Part shown: in pieces, positions 40,391 through 52,468 of the stretch
How positions within the stretch are numbered: position 1 is the first letter of the stretch
How the letters are laid out: the number at the start of each line of letters is the position of its first letter
The notes under the pieces: model-generated
What the model saw: the letters and a program-made list of their open reading frames with translations, nothing else
Databases searched by the model: none
What the model was told of the DNA's origin: nothing
Position numbers and translations under genes: made by a program
Assembly (NCBI GenBank): GCA_003168255.1
Contig: PMSU01000033.1
Span: 13,153-72,855, forward strand
Reading direction: 5' to 3'
DNA length: 59,703 bases
DNA from: Actinomycetota bacterium
Lineage (GTDB): Bacteria > Actinomycetota > Actinomycetes > Streptosporangiales > Streptosporangiaceae

Positions 40391-40558
40391 GGCACCCCTA
40401 CTCGTCAGAGCTTTGGCACGACGCGACGTAGCACCCGCAGGCGCAGCCACTTCGGGTCACCCCTTAATCCGGGGAGACCTGTCCTGACCCTGGGCGTCTC
40501 TCGACGTCGTGGGATCAGTGGCCTGTGTTCGCGTCGACGCCTCACCGAACGAGGTGCC
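40391..40558 (-). ncRNA. M-box (ykoK) Mg2+ riboswitch
   Basis: On the minus strand the leader reads GGCACCTCGTTCGGTGAGGC..., then ACACAGGCCACTG, CGTCGAGAGACGCC, GGGTCAGGACAGG and, near the end, GTGCCAAAGCTCTGACGAG. These are the conserved blocks of the M-box in order and spacing, and GGCACC...CGT pairs with ACGAG...GGGTGCC to close P1. High Mg2+ folds the aptamer and shuts off the transporter gene 285 nt downstream. Confidence 0.92.
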
Positions 40559-40688
40559 TGATAACAACCTCAGAGTACCTTCCAGGCATCTTCCGGGGCA
40601 AAAGCCCGGCTGGGCTGGCGTGCCAGTCCTGAAGATCGTGGCTGGCTCCCCGGAACGAACGTCGTGGATGTGACAGCGCTGCTAATGG

Positions 40689-40785
40689 GCACCATCGACC
40701 CCGTGAGCCACGTCTTCGGTAGCGCCGCCGAAGATCGATGTGGCATGGCCTACCACCGGTGGGGGGCTCCGCCACATCGATCTTG
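40689..40785 (+). repeat. Dispersed hairpin repeat, internal complete copy
   Basis: The copy starts at the same CCACCGACCCCGTGAGCCACGT-like sequence (here CATCGACCCCGTG...) that ends the window-edge copies and contains a complete hairpin. AAGATCGATGTGGC (40731-40744) pairs with GCCACATCGATCTT (40771-40784), and the palindrome CCACCGGTGG (40753-40762) lies in the loop. There is no FG-GAP coding sequence upstream here, so the repeat is separable from that gene family. Confidence 0.8.
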
Positions 40786-40855
40786 GAAACGACGTGGAAG
40801 GAGGCGTCTCCGGGCCACCGCGCACGGTCACGCGCCGGCTTACGTCCCAGAAGGG

Positions 40856-41254
40856 CTACGGACCAGGCAACCTCGTGGCTTGCTGATCAAGGATCGCGAC
40901 CAGCCGCGGCGGGGCGATGACGCGGTAGGCGTCCTGGCACAGCTCGGCGATCTCCTGCCAGCTGGTGCCGGTCACGTCGAGCCGCACCCCGATCCAGCCC
41001 CTGCCGCCGACGTACGGGGGCCGGAAGAAGACCGCTGGCACCGATGCGGTGAGTTCCTGCTGTGCCCCCGGCGGCGCCGCGCACCACAAGTGCGGGAAAT
41101 CGTCGTTGTGATGACCGTCCGCCCAGAGGGTGACGAAGGCGCTCTTGTCCCTAACGAACCAGGTCGGAGCGCCGTGGCTGGGACGCTCGGTCACCTCCGG
41201 CAGGGCGAGGCAGATCGTCCGCAGCCGTTCGGCGAGGTCATCGGGATCGTCCAA
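40856..41254 (-). CDS. MmcQ/YjbR-family protein
   Basis: The 132-aa product reads DDPDDLAERLRTICLALPEVTERPSHGAPTWFVRDKSAFVTLW, then RGWIGVRLDVTGTSWQEIAELCQDAYRVIAP, the CyaY-like MmcQ/YjbR fold (some members bind DNA). I place the start at TTG 41254, directly after the ppa stop, because the alternative long frame runs into ppa. Function is not established. It is probably co-transcribed with ppa. Confidence 0.75.
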   Translation of the reverse strand: MDDPDDLAERLRTICLALPEVTERPSHGAPTWFVRDKSAFVTLWADGHHNDDFPHLWCAAPPGAQQELTASVPAVFFRPPYVGGRGWIGVRLDVTGTSWQEIAELCQDAYRVIAPPRLVAILDQQATRLPGP

Positions 41255-41256
41255 GC

Positions 41257-41748
41257 TCAGTGCCCGTGCTGCGTCGCACGCTTGCGGGCCGCCCGGATTT
41301 CCGTTTCGGCAGCCGCGCGGGCCGCCCACGCGGTGCCTTCTTCCACGGCCTTGCCCGGCTCAAGTTCCTTGTAGACCTCGAAGAAATGCTTAATCTCCAG
41401 GCGATCGAACTCCGGGACCTGGTGGATGTCACGCAGCCGTTTCATCCGCGGATCCGTGGCAGGCACGCACAGAATTTTGTCGTCCATGCCCATCTCGTCC
41501 CGCATCCGGAACATGCCGATCGCCCGGCACCGGATCAGGCAGCCGGGGAACGTCGGTTCTTCCAGCAGCACGAGCGCGTCCAGCGGATCGCCGTCGTCGG
41601 CCAGCGTGTCCTCGATGAACCCGTAGTCGGCCGGGTACCTGGTCGAGGTGAAGAGCATCCGGTCCAGCCGGATCTTGCCGGTCTCGTGGTCCATCTCGTA
41701 CTTGTTGCGCTGTCCCTTGGGAATCTCGATGACCACGTCGAAGTCCAC
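41257..41748 (-). CDS. ppa: Inorganic pyrophosphatase
   Basis: The 163-aa soluble family I enzyme hydrolyses PPi to drive biosynthesis. Visible are [12 protein letters not shown], the active-site [24 protein letters not shown] with its Asp cluster, and [16 protein letters not shown] 41748 gives [15 protein letters not shown] 41757 is 3 codons upstream. It is divergent from dacB, the usual actinobacterial arrangement. Confidence 0.93.
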   Translation of the reverse strand: MDFDVVIEIPKGQRNKYEMDHETGKIRLDRMLFTSTRYPADYGFIEDTLADDGDPLDALVLLEEPTFPGCLIRCRAIGMFRMRDEMGMDDKILCVPATDPRMKRLRDIHQVPEFDRLEIKHFFEVYKELEPGKAVEEGTAWAARAAAETEIRAARKRATQHGH

Positions 41749-41848
41749 GTAACACACCCTAACGGGTGGCCGCGGCGGCGGTTGCCCTGGCGTATACGGT
41801 CGATGCCCGGGCGTATACAAGAAGCCAGCATCTCGCGAGGGGAACGCC

Positions 41849-43330
41849 ATGCCCAAGTCGCTCCGGGGTGGTGCCGCAAGGCGCCGCGCCCGGCTGCTGG
41901 CGATTGTCGCGCTTGCCCTGCTCAACGTGCTCAGCATCGGGGCAGGCGGCGCGCTCGCCGGGCTGCTTCCGGCCCGTCTGGCGCTATGGAAGATTCCAGT
42001 GGTGGCCGTCCGGCCGTCCGTCCGCCCCCCCGCTCTGCTGGCGGGAGCGGGGACCGCCGGCCTCGTGCCCACCCAGGCTGGCCTGGCGGACAGGCTGTCC
42101 AGCCTGCTCTCCGACGGGATGCTCGGCTCGCACGTAACGGCGGTGGTCGCGGATCCGGTGTCGGGGAAAGTGCTGTTCTCGCGCGACGGCAGCTCGCCCT
42201 CGGCACCGGCATCCACCGCGAAACTGGCCACAGCGGTGGCGGCGCTTGACATCCTGGGCCCCGGCGCGCGCTTCACCACCCGGGTCGTCGAGGATGCCGG
42301 GCCGGCCGCCGGCGCCGCGCCCGCGCGAATCATCCTGGTGGGAGGCGGTGATCCGACGCTGGCAGCAGGCCAGCCGCCGGCTGGCGACTACCCTGCGCCG
42401 GCGACGCTCAAGGCACTGGCCGCCGCCACCGCCCAGGCGCTCGGCGCACAGCACCGCAAGACGGTCACACTCGGCTATGACACCAGCCTGTACAGCGGGC
42501 CCGGCCTGGCGCCCGGCTGGTCCGAGAGCTACGTGACGACGGGCAACGTCACCCCCATCACGTCGCTCGAGGTCGATCAGGGCAGGCTGCTGCCGAACGG
42601 CCTGCCGCAGGACGCCGATGACCCGGGCAATCTCCGGCCCCGCTCGCTCACCCCGGCAACCGACGCGGCCAGTGCCTTCGCCACCTTCCTCGGCAGGGAC
42701 GGCATCCGGATCTCGGGGGCGGCCAGCCAGGTCACGGTCGCCAGCGGATCCACCCAGCTCGCGGCGGTGAAATCTCCGACGCTCGCCGCGATCGTCGAGC
42801 AGATGCTCACCGAGAGCAACAACGTCATCGCCGAGAACCTAGCCAGGCACGTGGCCATCGCCACCGGGGGACCGGGCTCGTTCAGCGGGGCCGCCGAGGC
42901 CGTGATGAAGGTGGTGCGGCGGCTCGGTGCGGGAACGGGCGTGCACCTGGTCGATGGCAGCGGGCTGTCCCCCGATGACGCGATCCCGGCGGCCACCCTG
43001 GTCCGCCTGGTGAGCATCGCGGCATCCGCCGGCCATCCTGGCCTGCGCGCCGTCATCACCGGGATGCCGGTTGCGGGTTTCTCCGGGACCCTGAGCCGGG
43101 GGCAGAGCGTATTCGGGGAGATGGCGGCCGCCGCCCGTGGCGTGGTCCGGGCCAAGACAGGCAATCTGGATACCGTGGTCAGCCTCGCCGGGCTCGTTTA
43201 TGACCGCGACGGGACCGTGCTGGCCTTCGCGTTTATGGCGGACATGGTGCCGTCCGCACAGGACCTGCTGCAGGCGGCAGCCGTGATAGACAAGCTGGCC
43301 GAGGCGCTGGCTGGCTGCGGCTGCGGGTAG
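41849..43330 (+). CDS. dacB: D-alanyl-D-alanine carboxypeptidase/endopeptidase (PBP4 type)
   Basis: The 493-aa exported S13 peptidase has a membrane/signal helix (~16-40) and the penicillin-binding motifs STAK (SxxK), SNN (SxN, in [13 protein letters not shown]) and KTG ([10 protein letters not shown]). It trims peptidoglycan crosslinks and stem peptides in the cell envelope. It heads the dacB-DUF2342-tilS-hpt-ftsH run well known in actinobacteria. A 10-bp hairpin follows the stop. Confidence 0.92.
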   Translation: MPKSLRGGAARRRARLLAIVALALLNVLSIGAGGALAGLLPARLALWKIPVVAVRPSVRPPALLAGAGTAGLVPTQAGLADRLSSLLSDGMLGSHVTAVVADPVSGKVLFSRDGSSPSAPASTAKLATAVAALDILGPGARFTTRVVEDAGPAAGAAPARIILVGGGDPTLAAGQPPAGDYPAPATLKALAAATAQALGAQHRKTVTLGYDTSLYSGPGLAPGWSESYVTTGNVTPITSLEVDQGRLLPNGLPQDADDPGNLRPRSLTPATDAASAFATFLGRDGIRISGAASQVTVASGSTQLAAVKSPTLAAIVEQMLTESNNVIAENLARHVAIATGGPGSFSGAAEAVMKVVRRLGAGTGVHLVDGSGLSPDDAIPAATLVRLVSIAASAGHPGLRAVITGMPVAGFSGTLSRGQSVFGEMAAAARGVVRAKTGNLDTVVSLAGLVYDRDGTVLAFAFMADMVPSAQDLLQAAAVIDKLAEALAGCGCG

Positions 43331-43366
43331 CTCAGGCTGGGCAAGCCGGCGGCCGGCCAGCCTGAG
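43331..43366. terminator. Hairpin after dacB
   Basis: CTCAGGCTGG (43331-43340) and CCAGCCTGAG (43357-43366) pair perfectly, starting at the dacB stop. It lacks a T-tract; partial termination is possible. Confidence 0.55.
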
Positions 43367-43415
43367 CCGGGACGTCGGCTGCCGGTAAGCCGCGTGCGAG
43401 ACGTACGGTGGGGGG

Positions 43416-44555
43416 ATGAGCAGCAGCCCGCAGATGATCGACTGGGACGTGGCCATCGCAACCGGAGTGCGGTGGGTTCGCCCCGGGCCGCAGGTAAGCA
43501 TGGCGGATGCGAGGCGTGCCGTCAGCGAGCTCCGAGATCTCGCTGATGCCGTCAGGGAGCCTGTCCGTGAGCTGACCGGGCTGCACAGCCCTGAGGTGGC
43601 CGGCGAGGTTGCCGTGGTGGATAGGCCCGGCTGGATACGCGCCAACGTGGACGGGTTCCGGGTGGTGCTCGACCCGCTCGTATCCCGCCTCCAGGAGCGC
43701 GGCTCGGTGCCGGCCGGGGGCTCGGTCGTCACCGCCGTGGGATCGCGAATGACCGGGATGCAGGCCGGGCTGATTCTCGCCTACCTCGCCAGCCGCGTCC
43801 TCGGCCAGTACGAGCTGTTCCTGCCGCCCGACGCCAGCGGCGATGAGCCGGCCGGGCGGCTCACCCTCGTCGCGCCCAACATCGTCATGGTGGAGCGTGA
43901 ACTCGGCGTCGATACGCATGATTTCCGGCGCTGGGTCTGCCTGCACGAGGAGACGCATCGCACGCAGTTCACCGCCGTGCCGTGGCTCCGCGGGTACGTG
44001 CAGGAGCAGATGACGGAGTTCCTGCTCGCCTCGGAGCTGGATCCGGCCGCGATACTCAAGCGGATACGGGCGGCCGCCGACGCGGTGGCCGGCGCGGTGC
44101 GAGGGGCCGACGACAGCGAGAGCCTGATCGAGGCCATCCAGACACCGCGGCAGCGCGAGATCCTCGACCGGATGACCGCTGTGATGACGCTGGTGGAAGG
44201 GCACGGCGATTATGTGATGGACGCCGTGGGACCGCGCGTAGTGCCCTCTGTCAACGAGATCAGGGACCGCTTCAACGATCGGCGGGGCACGGCAGGCCGG
44301 ACGGAGAAGGCCATCAGGCGGATCCTGGGGATCGATCTCAAGATGAAGCAGTATGCCCAGGGTTCGCGGTTTGTCCGCACGATTGTGGACGATGTGGGGA
44401 TGGCCGCCTTCAACAAGGTCTGGACCTCACCGCAGACGCTGCCTACCAAGGACGAGCTGAGCGCTCCGCATGCCTGGCGTGACCGGGTGGTCGGCGGCGG
44501 TGCTATCGGATCCGGGGAGTGGTACGGCCGCAGCGCGGCAGGAGAAAGCGGCTAG
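43416..44555 (+). CDS. Zinc-dependent metalloprotease, DUF2342 / F420-associated
   Basis: The 379-aa protein matches the actinobacterial DUF2342 family over its length: early [19 protein letters not shown], zinc motif [11 protein letters not shown] (HExxH), and a second zinc ligand segment [13 protein letters not shown]. It is a minigluzincin-like protease annotated as associated with coenzyme F420 biosynthesis; no F420 genes are near. GGTGGGGGG precedes the ATG. Confidence 0.9.
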   Translation: MSSSPQMIDWDVAIATGVRWVRPGPQVSMADARRAVSELRDLADAVREPVRELTGLHSPEVAGEVAVVDRPGWIRANVDGFRVVLDPLVSRLQERGSVPAGGSVVTAVGSRMTGMQAGLILAYLASRVLGQYELFLPPDASGDEPAGRLTLVAPNIVMVERELGVDTHDFRRWVCLHEETHRTQFTAVPWLRGYVQEQMTEFLLASELDPAAILKRIRAAADAVAGAVRGADDSESLIEAIQTPRQREILDRMTAVMTLVEGHGDYVMDAVGPRVVPSVNEIRDRFNDRRGTAGRTEKAIRRILGIDLKMKQYAQGSRFVRTIVDDVGMAAFNKVWTSPQTLPTKDELSAPHAWRDRVVGGGAIGSGEWYGRSAAGESG

Positions 44556-44560
44556 GCCCT

Positions 44561-45673
44561 ATGGGCCCGCATCCGGCCGTTGCGGAGCTGCGCACCGCCG
44601 TTCGCCGGTGCCTTGATGACCTCGGGCCCGGCGAGCTCGTTCTGGTCGCCTGCTCGGGTGGTGCCGACTCCCTGGCGCTCGCCGCCTCGCTGGCATTCGT
44701 AGCGCCGCGGCAGGGGCTGCGGGCCGGCGGCGTCACCGTGGACCACCAGCTACAGGCTGGCTCGGTGCGGCAGGCGGCGCGGGTGGCGGCGCAGCTGACC
44801 GGGCTGGGCCTTGAGCCGGTAGAAGTCGTCCCGGTCATTGTCGACGGGCCCGGCGGCCCTGAGGCGGCCGCGCGTACCGTCAGGTACCGGGCCCTTGATG
44901 GCGCGGCGGCGGCGGCGGGCGCGGCGGCGGTTCTGCTCGGCCACACCAGGGATGACCAGGCCGAGACCGTGCTGCTCGGCCTGGCCCGGGGGTCGGGCAG
45001 TCGCTCGCTGGCCGGCATGCCCGAGCGGACTGGGCGCTGTCGGCGGCCGTTCCTGGCCATCGGCCGGGACACGGCGAGGGCGGCATGCGACGCGCTGCAC
45101 CTCGAGGTCTGGGATGACCCGCACAACTTCGACAGCCGCTACGCCAGGGCACGGGTGCGTCATCAGGCCCTGCCGACGCTGGAGGCCACGCTCGGCCCGG
45201 GCATTGCCGAGGCACTCGCGCGCACCGCCGGCCAGCTCAGGGCCGATGCTGACGCGCTGGATGAGCTTGCCCGCCAGGCCGCGGACCGGCTCAGGCTGCC
45301 CGACTCGGCGATGAGCGTAGCTGACCTCGCCGCGCTTCCCGCCGCGCTAAGGACCCGGGTGCTGCGCCGCACGGCCATCCTGGCCGGGTGCCGGCCGGGT
45401 TCGCTTGCCGCCACGCACATCGAGCGGCTTGACGAGCTGCTCACCGGCTGGCACGGGCAGCGCTGGGTAGACCTGCCCAGCGGAGTACGCGGGGTGCGCC
45501 AGTGTGGCAAGCTGCGGTTCATTGCCGGCAGCCGGACCGGGGAGAACGCCGCCGGCATCCAGGACACGGAGGACGCGGATGGACGCGAACGACATGGGAG
45601 CCGACCTGAAGGAGGTGCTGATCAGCCCCGAGCAGCTGCGAGTGCGCATCGGGGAACTCGCCGCCCAGATTGA
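44561..45673 (+). CDS. tilS: tRNA(Ile)-lysidine synthetase
   Basis: TilS converts C34 of tRNA-Ile(CAU) to lysidine so that it reads AUA. The PP-loop SGGADS is at 32-37, followed by VDHQLQAGS and [12 protein letters not shown]. The C-terminal region is short and ends in a charged tail ([11 protein letters not shown]...) that overlaps hpt by 95 bp in another frame. The overlap is longer than usual. The tail is probably dispensable or the result of stop-codon drift. Confidence 0.92.
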   Translation: MGPHPAVAELRTAVRRCLDDLGPGELVLVACSGGADSLALAASLAFVAPRQGLRAGGVTVDHQLQAGSVRQAARVAAQLTGLGLEPVEVVPVIVDGPGGPEAAARTVRYRALDGAAAAAGAAAVLLGHTRDDQAETVLLGLARGSGSRSLAGMPERTGRCRRPFLAIGRDTARAACDALHLEVWDDPHNFDSRYARARVRHQALPTLEATLGPGIAEALARTAGQLRADADALDELARQAADRLRLPDSAMSVADLAALPAALRTRVLRRTAILAGCRPGSLAATHIERLDELLTGWHGQRWVDLPSGVRGVRQCGKLRFIAGSRTGENAAGIQDTEDADGRERHGSRPEGGADQPRAAASAHRGTRRPD

Positions 45674-46163
45674 CACGGATTACGCCGGCCGCGAACTGCT
45701 TCTTGTCGGGGTGCTCAAGGGCGCGATCATGGTGATGGCCGACCTGGCTCGTGCCATGCACCTACCGGTCAAGATGGACTGGATGGCGGTGTCGTCATAT
45801 GGCTCCGGCACGAAATCGTCGGGAGTGGTTCGCATCCTCAAGGATCTCGACACCGACATCACGGGACGGCATGTGCTTGTCGTCGAGGACATCATTGATT
45901 CCGGCCTGACGCTGTCCTGGCTGATCGGCAACCTGCGCTCGCGCGGTCCAGCCTCGGTGGATGTATGCGCGATGCTCCGCAAACCCGCTGCGGCCCAGAC
46001 GGACGTAACTGTCACATACACGGGCTTCGACATCGCCGATGAGTTCGTCATCGGTTACGGGCTCGACTACGCGGAAAGTTTCCGGAACCTTCCGTTCATC
46101 GGGACTCTCGCCCCGCACGTCTACGGGGGCACAGGGAACACATTCCGCGATCAGAAACGTTGA
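45579..46163 (+). CDS. hpt: Hypoxanthine phosphoribosyltransferase
   Basis: The 194-aa purine salvage enzyme converts hypoxanthine/guanine with PRPP. It starts [16 protein letters not shown], as in Streptomyces, and has [28 protein letters not shown], the PRPP loop VVEDIIDSG and [14 protein letters not shown]. The start is well supported by conservation, although it lies inside the tilS tail. Confidence 0.94.
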   Translation: MDANDMGADLKEVLISPEQLRVRIGELAAQIDTDYAGRELLLVGVLKGAIMVMADLARAMHLPVKMDWMAVSSYGSGTKSSGVVRILKDLDTDITGRHVLVVEDIIDSGLTLSWLIGNLRSRGPASVDVCAMLRKPAAAQTDVTVTYTGFDIADEFVIGYGLDYAESFRNLPFIGTLAPHVYGGTGNTFRDQKR

Positions 46164-46380
46164 CTTTTTCAAGGAGGTCGGCTATCGATCGGGCGGTGAG
46201 CCCTCGGCGCCGGCAGCCGAGACTGCGGTGTACTGTCGAGTATCCCGCATCGGAAGCCGGAACGAGAGGGTAGCCGGGCATGGGGTGGTCGCAAGGTAGC
46301 CCCGCCGGGAATCGGCGGGGCATGATGCTGGTCGGGAGGGTCCGACCCGGGGCACACATGGTGGGCAGGGTCATTCGCCG
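46164..46380. other. hpt-ftsH intergenic region with GC hairpin
   Basis: GCCCCGCCG (46299-46307) and CGGCGGGGC (46313-46321) form a perfect hairpin with a 5-nt loop, 60 nt before ftsH. There is no T-tract. It could end hpt transcription or regulate ftsH translation. Confidence 0.45.
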
Positions 46381-48417
<2,037 letters not shown>

Positions 48418-48439
48418 GGCCCGGGACGGGTCCGCGGGA

Positions 48440-49054
48440 ATGAACGCGGACCCGCCAAAAGGGCAGGCCGATCCCGCCTCAGCAAAAATTGATCTTGCGC
48501 GCATCGAGCGCGCGGTCCGCGAGATCCTGGTTGCCATCGGAGAGGATCCGGACCGGGATGGGCTTCGTGACACTCCGGCCCGGGTCGCACGGACCTATGC
48601 CGAGCAGTTTTCCGGGATGTGGCTAAAGCCTGAGGACGTGCTCAACACCGTATTCGACGCGGATCACGACGAGATGGTGCTGGTGCGCGATATCGAGCTG
48701 TATGGGACCTGTGAGCATCACCTCGTTCCTTTCTTCGGATATGCACATATCGGATATATACCGAACGAGAAGGGGCAGATCACCGGACTTTCCAAGCTGG
48801 CCAGGCTCATCGATATCTACGCCAGGCGTCCCCAGGTGCAGGAGCGGATGACGAGCCAGGTTGCGGACGCGCTGATGGGCACCCTTGAGCCGCGAGGCGT
48901 TATCGTGGTGGTCGAGGCGGAGCACTTGTGCATGACGATGCGGGGGGTGCGTAAGCCCGGTGCCAAGACCCTCACGTCCGCGGTCCGCGGCATCTTCCGC
49001 GATTCTGACCGCACCCGGGCCGAGGCAATGAGCCTCATGTTCGGCCGACGCTGA
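48440..49054 (+). CDS. folE: GTP cyclohydrolase I
   Basis: The 204-aa enzyme makes 7,8-dihydroneopterin triphosphate, the first folate step. Zinc and active-site residues are seen in [33 protein letters not shown] and [11 protein letters not shown]. It forms the fol block with folP, folB and folK, interrupted by the lysyltransferase-like gene. Confidence 0.95.
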   Translation: MNADPPKGQADPASAKIDLARIERAVREILVAIGEDPDRDGLRDTPARVARTYAEQFSGMWLKPEDVLNTVFDADHDEMVLVRDIELYGTCEHHLVPFFGYAHIGYIPNEKGQITGLSKLARLIDIYARRPQVQERMTSQVADALMGTLEPRGVIVVVEAEHLCMTMRGVRKPGAKTLTSAVRGIFRDSDRTRAEAMSLMFGRR

Positions 49055-49201
49055 GCGCGGTTCCGGGAGGAACACGAAATTGGTGATTTCACGAGGCTAT
49101 GCTGACCATCTGCCGGCAAATCGTTCACCTGTCATGGCGCATCCTTGGATTACCTGCGGTTTGCGTACGGCAGTTGCTGGCTGCCACTACGCTGATACGC
49201 A

Positions 49202-51106
49202 GTGATTCCGGGTCTGACGGATACATCTGAGATGAAAACACACGACTCAGCCGAATCTGGCGCGCGCTCGCCCGGCACGGCGTTGCGCGCCCCTGAGCCG
49301 CGCGCCGACGGGCCGCGCGCCGACGGGCCCGCAGGTCCGCCGAGCTCGCAGGACTGCCTTCGCCGCAATCAGAGCAGGCTGGTGCCCAACGTGGCCGGGC
49401 TGTTCTGCATGCTGATCGGCCTGAGCGACATCCTCTCGGTCATCATCCCCGCGTGGCATGAAAAGCTCCGGCGACTGCACGCCGGCGTCGTGCCGGGCAC
49501 GATGATCGCCGTCACCGGCACCGCGGTCGTGATCACGGGCCTGCTGCTGCTGATGCTCTCGTACGCGCTACGGCGCAGGAAGCGCCGCGCCTGGCAGGCG
49601 GCTATTGCCCTGCTGGCGTTCAACATCGTGATTCACCTGCTGCACGGGCGTATCCCGCTTGCGCTCGTGTCTGTGCTGGCGCTCGGCGCGCTGCTGTATT
49701 TCAGCAATCATTTCTACGCGCAGGGGGATCCGCGGACGAGGTGGCGAGCGCTCTGGGCGTTCTGCGGGCTTGCCGTCGCGGACGTGGCGATCGGCCTGGG
49801 CTACATCTTGCTGGCCCGCGGCCTGGCCAGGGACTACTCATTCCCCCAGCGGATGCAGCACGTGCTCTACGGGCTGGTGGGGTTCTCCGGTCCCGTCCAG
49901 TTCGTGCCGGAAAGCCGCAGCGACCTGTTCGACCTGCTGACCAGTATGCTGGGCCTGCTCACGCTTGTCGTGACCGTGTATCTGTTCCTGCGCCCGGCCG
50001 AGCCTAAGTCCAGGCTGAGCGGGCAGGATGCCACCCGGATCAGGGACCTGCTCGCCAGGTACGGCGAGCGTGACTCGCTCGGCTACTTCGCGCTCCGCGA
50101 CGACAAGAACGTGCTGTGGTCGCCGACCGGGAAGTCATGCATCTGCTACCGGGTGGTATCCGGCGTCATGCTGGCAAGCGCCGACCCGATCGGCGACCCC
50201 GAGGCCTGGCCTGGTGCCATCCAGGCGTTCCTTGACGAGGCGGCCAGGCACGCGTGGGTACCTGCCGTGATGGGATGCAGTGAGCTCGGAGCCGAAATCT
50301 GGTGCCGCGAGGGAGGCCTGACCGCACTGGAACTCGGCGACGAGGGAATCGTCAGCGTGGCCGACTTCAGCCTGTCCGGCCGTCCGATGCGCAACGTGCG
50401 CCAGATGGTGTCACGCGTGGCGCGGCATGGCTACGTGGCGCAGGTCCGGCGGCTGGCGGACATTCCCCGCGAGGAGATCGAGCACGTTGTCCGGCAGGCC
50501 GATTCCTGGCGGGGCAGCCCGACCGAGCGCGGTTTTTCCATGGCGCTAGGCCGCGTCGGCGGGCCCGGCGACGAGGACTGCGTCGTCGCGACCGCCACCG
50601 AGGACGGCGTGCTGCGCGCGCTCCTGCATTTTGCTCCCTGGGGCGACGACGGGCTCTCGCTGGACCTGATGCGCAGGGACAGGTCGTCCCAGCCAGGGCT
50701 CAACGACTTCCTCATCGTGGAGGCGATCAAGGCGGCTCCGGCTCTCGGCGTCAAGCGCCTGTCGCTGAACTTCGCGGTGTTCAGGGCCGCGCTCGAGCGG
50801 GGTGAAAAGATCGGGGCCGGACCGGTACTGCGGGCCTGGCGCGCGCTGCTCGTGTTCGCCTCCAAGTGGTTCCAGATCGAGTCGCTGTATAAGTTCAACG
50901 CCAAGTTCTGTCCGGCCTGGCAGCCGCGGTTCTTCGTCTTCCCTGGCTCAAGAGATGCGCCGCGGATCGCCCTGGCCGCCCTTGAGGCCGAGGCATTCCT
51001 TGTCTGGCCACGGCTTGAGCTGCGCCGGATGGCGCGCAAGCTCGGCCTCGGCAGGCTGCGGCGGCGGCTGCTCCGGCTCCTGCCTGGCGGCCCCCGCGCC
51101 GCGTAG
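49202..51106 (+). CDS. Lysyl-phosphatidylglycerol synthase-like membrane protein (DUF2156)
   Basis: The 634-aa protein has about six hydrophobic helices (~60-265) and a C-terminal DUF2156/MprF-type aminoacyl transferase domain (~290-600: LLARYGERDSLGYFALRDDK, SADPIGDPEAWPGAIQAF, SLDLMRRDRSSQPGLNDFLIVE, SLNFAVFRAALERG). It should transfer an amino acid from aminoacyl-tRNA to phosphatidylglycerol, raising resistance to cationic peptides. There is no fused lysyl-tRNA synthetase, unlike mycobacterial LysX, but lysS is 5 kb downstream. GTG 49202 is preceded closely by a TACGCT -10 box and may be leaderless; ATG 49232 is an alternative. Confidence 0.85.
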   Translation: MIPGLTDTSEMKTHDSAESGARSPGTALRAPEPRADGPRADGPAGPPSSQDCLRRNQSRLVPNVAGLFCMLIGLSDILSVIIPAWHEKLRRLHAGVVPGTMIAVTGTAVVITGLLLLMLSYALRRRKRRAWQAAIALLAFNIVIHLLHGRIPLALVSVLALGALLYFSNHFYAQGDPRTRWRALWAFCGLAVADVAIGLGYILLARGLARDYSFPQRMQHVLYGLVGFSGPVQFVPESRSDLFDLLTSMLGLLTLVVTVYLFLRPAEPKSRLSGQDATRIRDLLARYGERDSLGYFALRDDKNVLWSPTGKSCICYRVVSGVMLASADPIGDPEAWPGAIQAFLDEAARHAWVPAVMGCSELGAEIWCREGGLTALELGDEGIVSVADFSLSGRPMRNVRQMVSRVARHGYVAQVRRLADIPREEIEHVVRQADSWRGSPTERGFSMALGRVGGPGDEDCVVATATEDGVLRALLHFAPWGDDGLSLDLMRRDRSSQPGLNDFLIVEAIKAAPALGVKRLSLNFAVFRAALERGEKIGAGPVLRAWRALLVFASKWFQIESLYKFNAKFCPAWQPRFFVFPGSRDAPRIALAALEAEAFLVWPRLELRRMARKLGLGRLRRRLLRLLPGGPRAA

Positions 51107-51137
51107 GACCAGGCACACGGCCACATAGGCTGGCTGC

Positions 51138-52106
51138 ATGTGCGGCTACCACGCGGGTGGCGACGCGCGTGCGGAACGCAGCGTGCTCCCCGGCCTGCCA
51201 GCTCCGGGTCGCTGCCTGGTCATGGGCGTGGTAAACGTCACGCCTGACTCATTCTCCGACGGCGGTGCCTGGTATGGCACCGAGGCCGCGGTCCGCCGCG
51301 GGCTGGAGCTCGCCGCTCAGGGCGCCGACCTGGTGGACGTTGGCGGGGAGTCCACCCGTCCTGGAGCCCAGCGGGTGTCCGACGCCGAGGAGCTCCGCCG
51401 GGTGATTCCGGTCATCAGCGCCCTCGTGGCGGCGCGGGTCCGGGTAAGCGTGGACACCATGCGGGCACGGGTCGCTGACGCCGCCCTGGAGGCGGGCGCG
51501 TGCCTGGTAAACGACGTGAGCGGCGGGTTGGCGGATCCGCAGATGCCGCGCCTGGTAGCGAAGGCAGGCGTGGCCTACGTCGTGATGCACTGGCGCGGTC
51601 ACAGCCACGACATGATGCAGCGGGCGGTCTACCACGACGTGGTAGCCGAGGTCAGCGCCGAGCTGCGGCGCCGGGTCGACACCGTCATCGGCGAGGGCGT
51701 GGACCCGTCCCGCATCGTCCTGGACCCGGGTCTCGGATTCGCCAAGCGGCCAGCGCACAACTGGGCCCTGCTCACCGCGCTACAGGAGATCGCCACGCTC
51801 GGCGGCGCCGGCCGCGAGTTTCCCGTCCTCATCGGGGCATCCCGCAAGCGCTTCCTCGGCAAGCTGCTCGCCGGTCCCGACTCGGTGCCGCGGCCGTTCG
51901 CCGGCTGCGACGGCGCGACAGTCGCGGTGACCGCGCTCGCCGCGACGGCCGGCGCCTGGGCGGTCCGGGTTCATGAGGTCCCGGACAATGTCGACGCGGT
52001 CCGGGTTGCCATGGCCTGGCGCGGTGGGTTGTCCGCCTCGCCCGGCGGCCCTGCGCAGCAGCCGGCGGATGGGTCGGCTTCACCGACGCCGGCGGAGGGC
52101 GGGTGA
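51138..52106 (+). CDS. folP: Dihydropteroate synthase
   Basis: The 322-aa folate enzyme joins pABA to DHPP; it is the sulfonamide target. Key segments are MGVVNVTPDSFSDGG, VDVGGESTRPGAQ, NDVSGG, LDPGLGFAKRPAHNW and IGASRKRFLG. The C-terminus has a ~30-residue Pro/Ser tail that overlaps the folB start by 4 nt. Confidence 0.95.
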   Translation: MCGYHAGGDARAERSVLPGLPAPGRCLVMGVVNVTPDSFSDGGAWYGTEAAVRRGLELAAQGADLVDVGGESTRPGAQRVSDAEELRRVIPVISALVAARVRVSVDTMRARVADAALEAGACLVNDVSGGLADPQMPRLVAKAGVAYVVMHWRGHSHDMMQRAVYHDVVAEVSAELRRRVDTVIGEGVDPSRIVLDPGLGFAKRPAHNWALLTALQEIATLGGAGREFPVLIGASRKRFLGKLLAGPDSVPRPFAGCDGATVAVTALAATAGAWAVRVHEVPDNVDAVRVAMAWRGGLSASPGGPAQQPADGSASPTPAEGG

Positions 52107-52468
52107 GCCTGGACCGGATCTCGCTGTGCGGGCTCCGGGTTCGCGGTCGGCACGGCGTCTATGAGCACGAGCGCCGCGATGGCCAGGAGTTCGTGATCGA
52201 CGCCGTGCTCGGCCTCGACACCCGGTCGGCCGCCGCCAGCGATGACCTTTCCCGTACCGTCGACTACGGCGCGCTGGCCGAGCGGCTGGCTGCCGTCGTC
52301 GGCGGCGAACCCGTGCGGCTGATCGAGACGCTGGCCGAGCGGCTGGCCGCGGTGTGCCTGACCGACCCCGCAGTGCAGGAGGTAGAGATCACCGTTCACA
52401 AGCCGCAGGCACCCCTGAACCAGGCGGTTACGGACGTGACCGTGACCATTGCGCGGCGGCGAGCATGA
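52103..52468 (+). CDS. folB: Dihydroneopterin aldolase
   Basis: The 121-aa enzyme splits dihydroneopterin to hydroxymethyldihydropterin. It shows RISLCGLRVRGRHGVYEHERRDGQEFVIDAV, TVDYGALAERLA, and the catalytic Lys in VEITVHKPQAPL. GTG start overlaps the folP stop (GTGA); its own stop overlaps folK (ATGA). Confidence 0.95.
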   Translation: MSLDRISLCGLRVRGRHGVYEHERRDGQEFVIDAVLGLDTRSAAASDDLSRTVDYGALAERLAAVVGGEPVRLIETLAERLAAVCLTDPAVQEVEITVHKPQAPLNQAVTDVTVTIARRRA

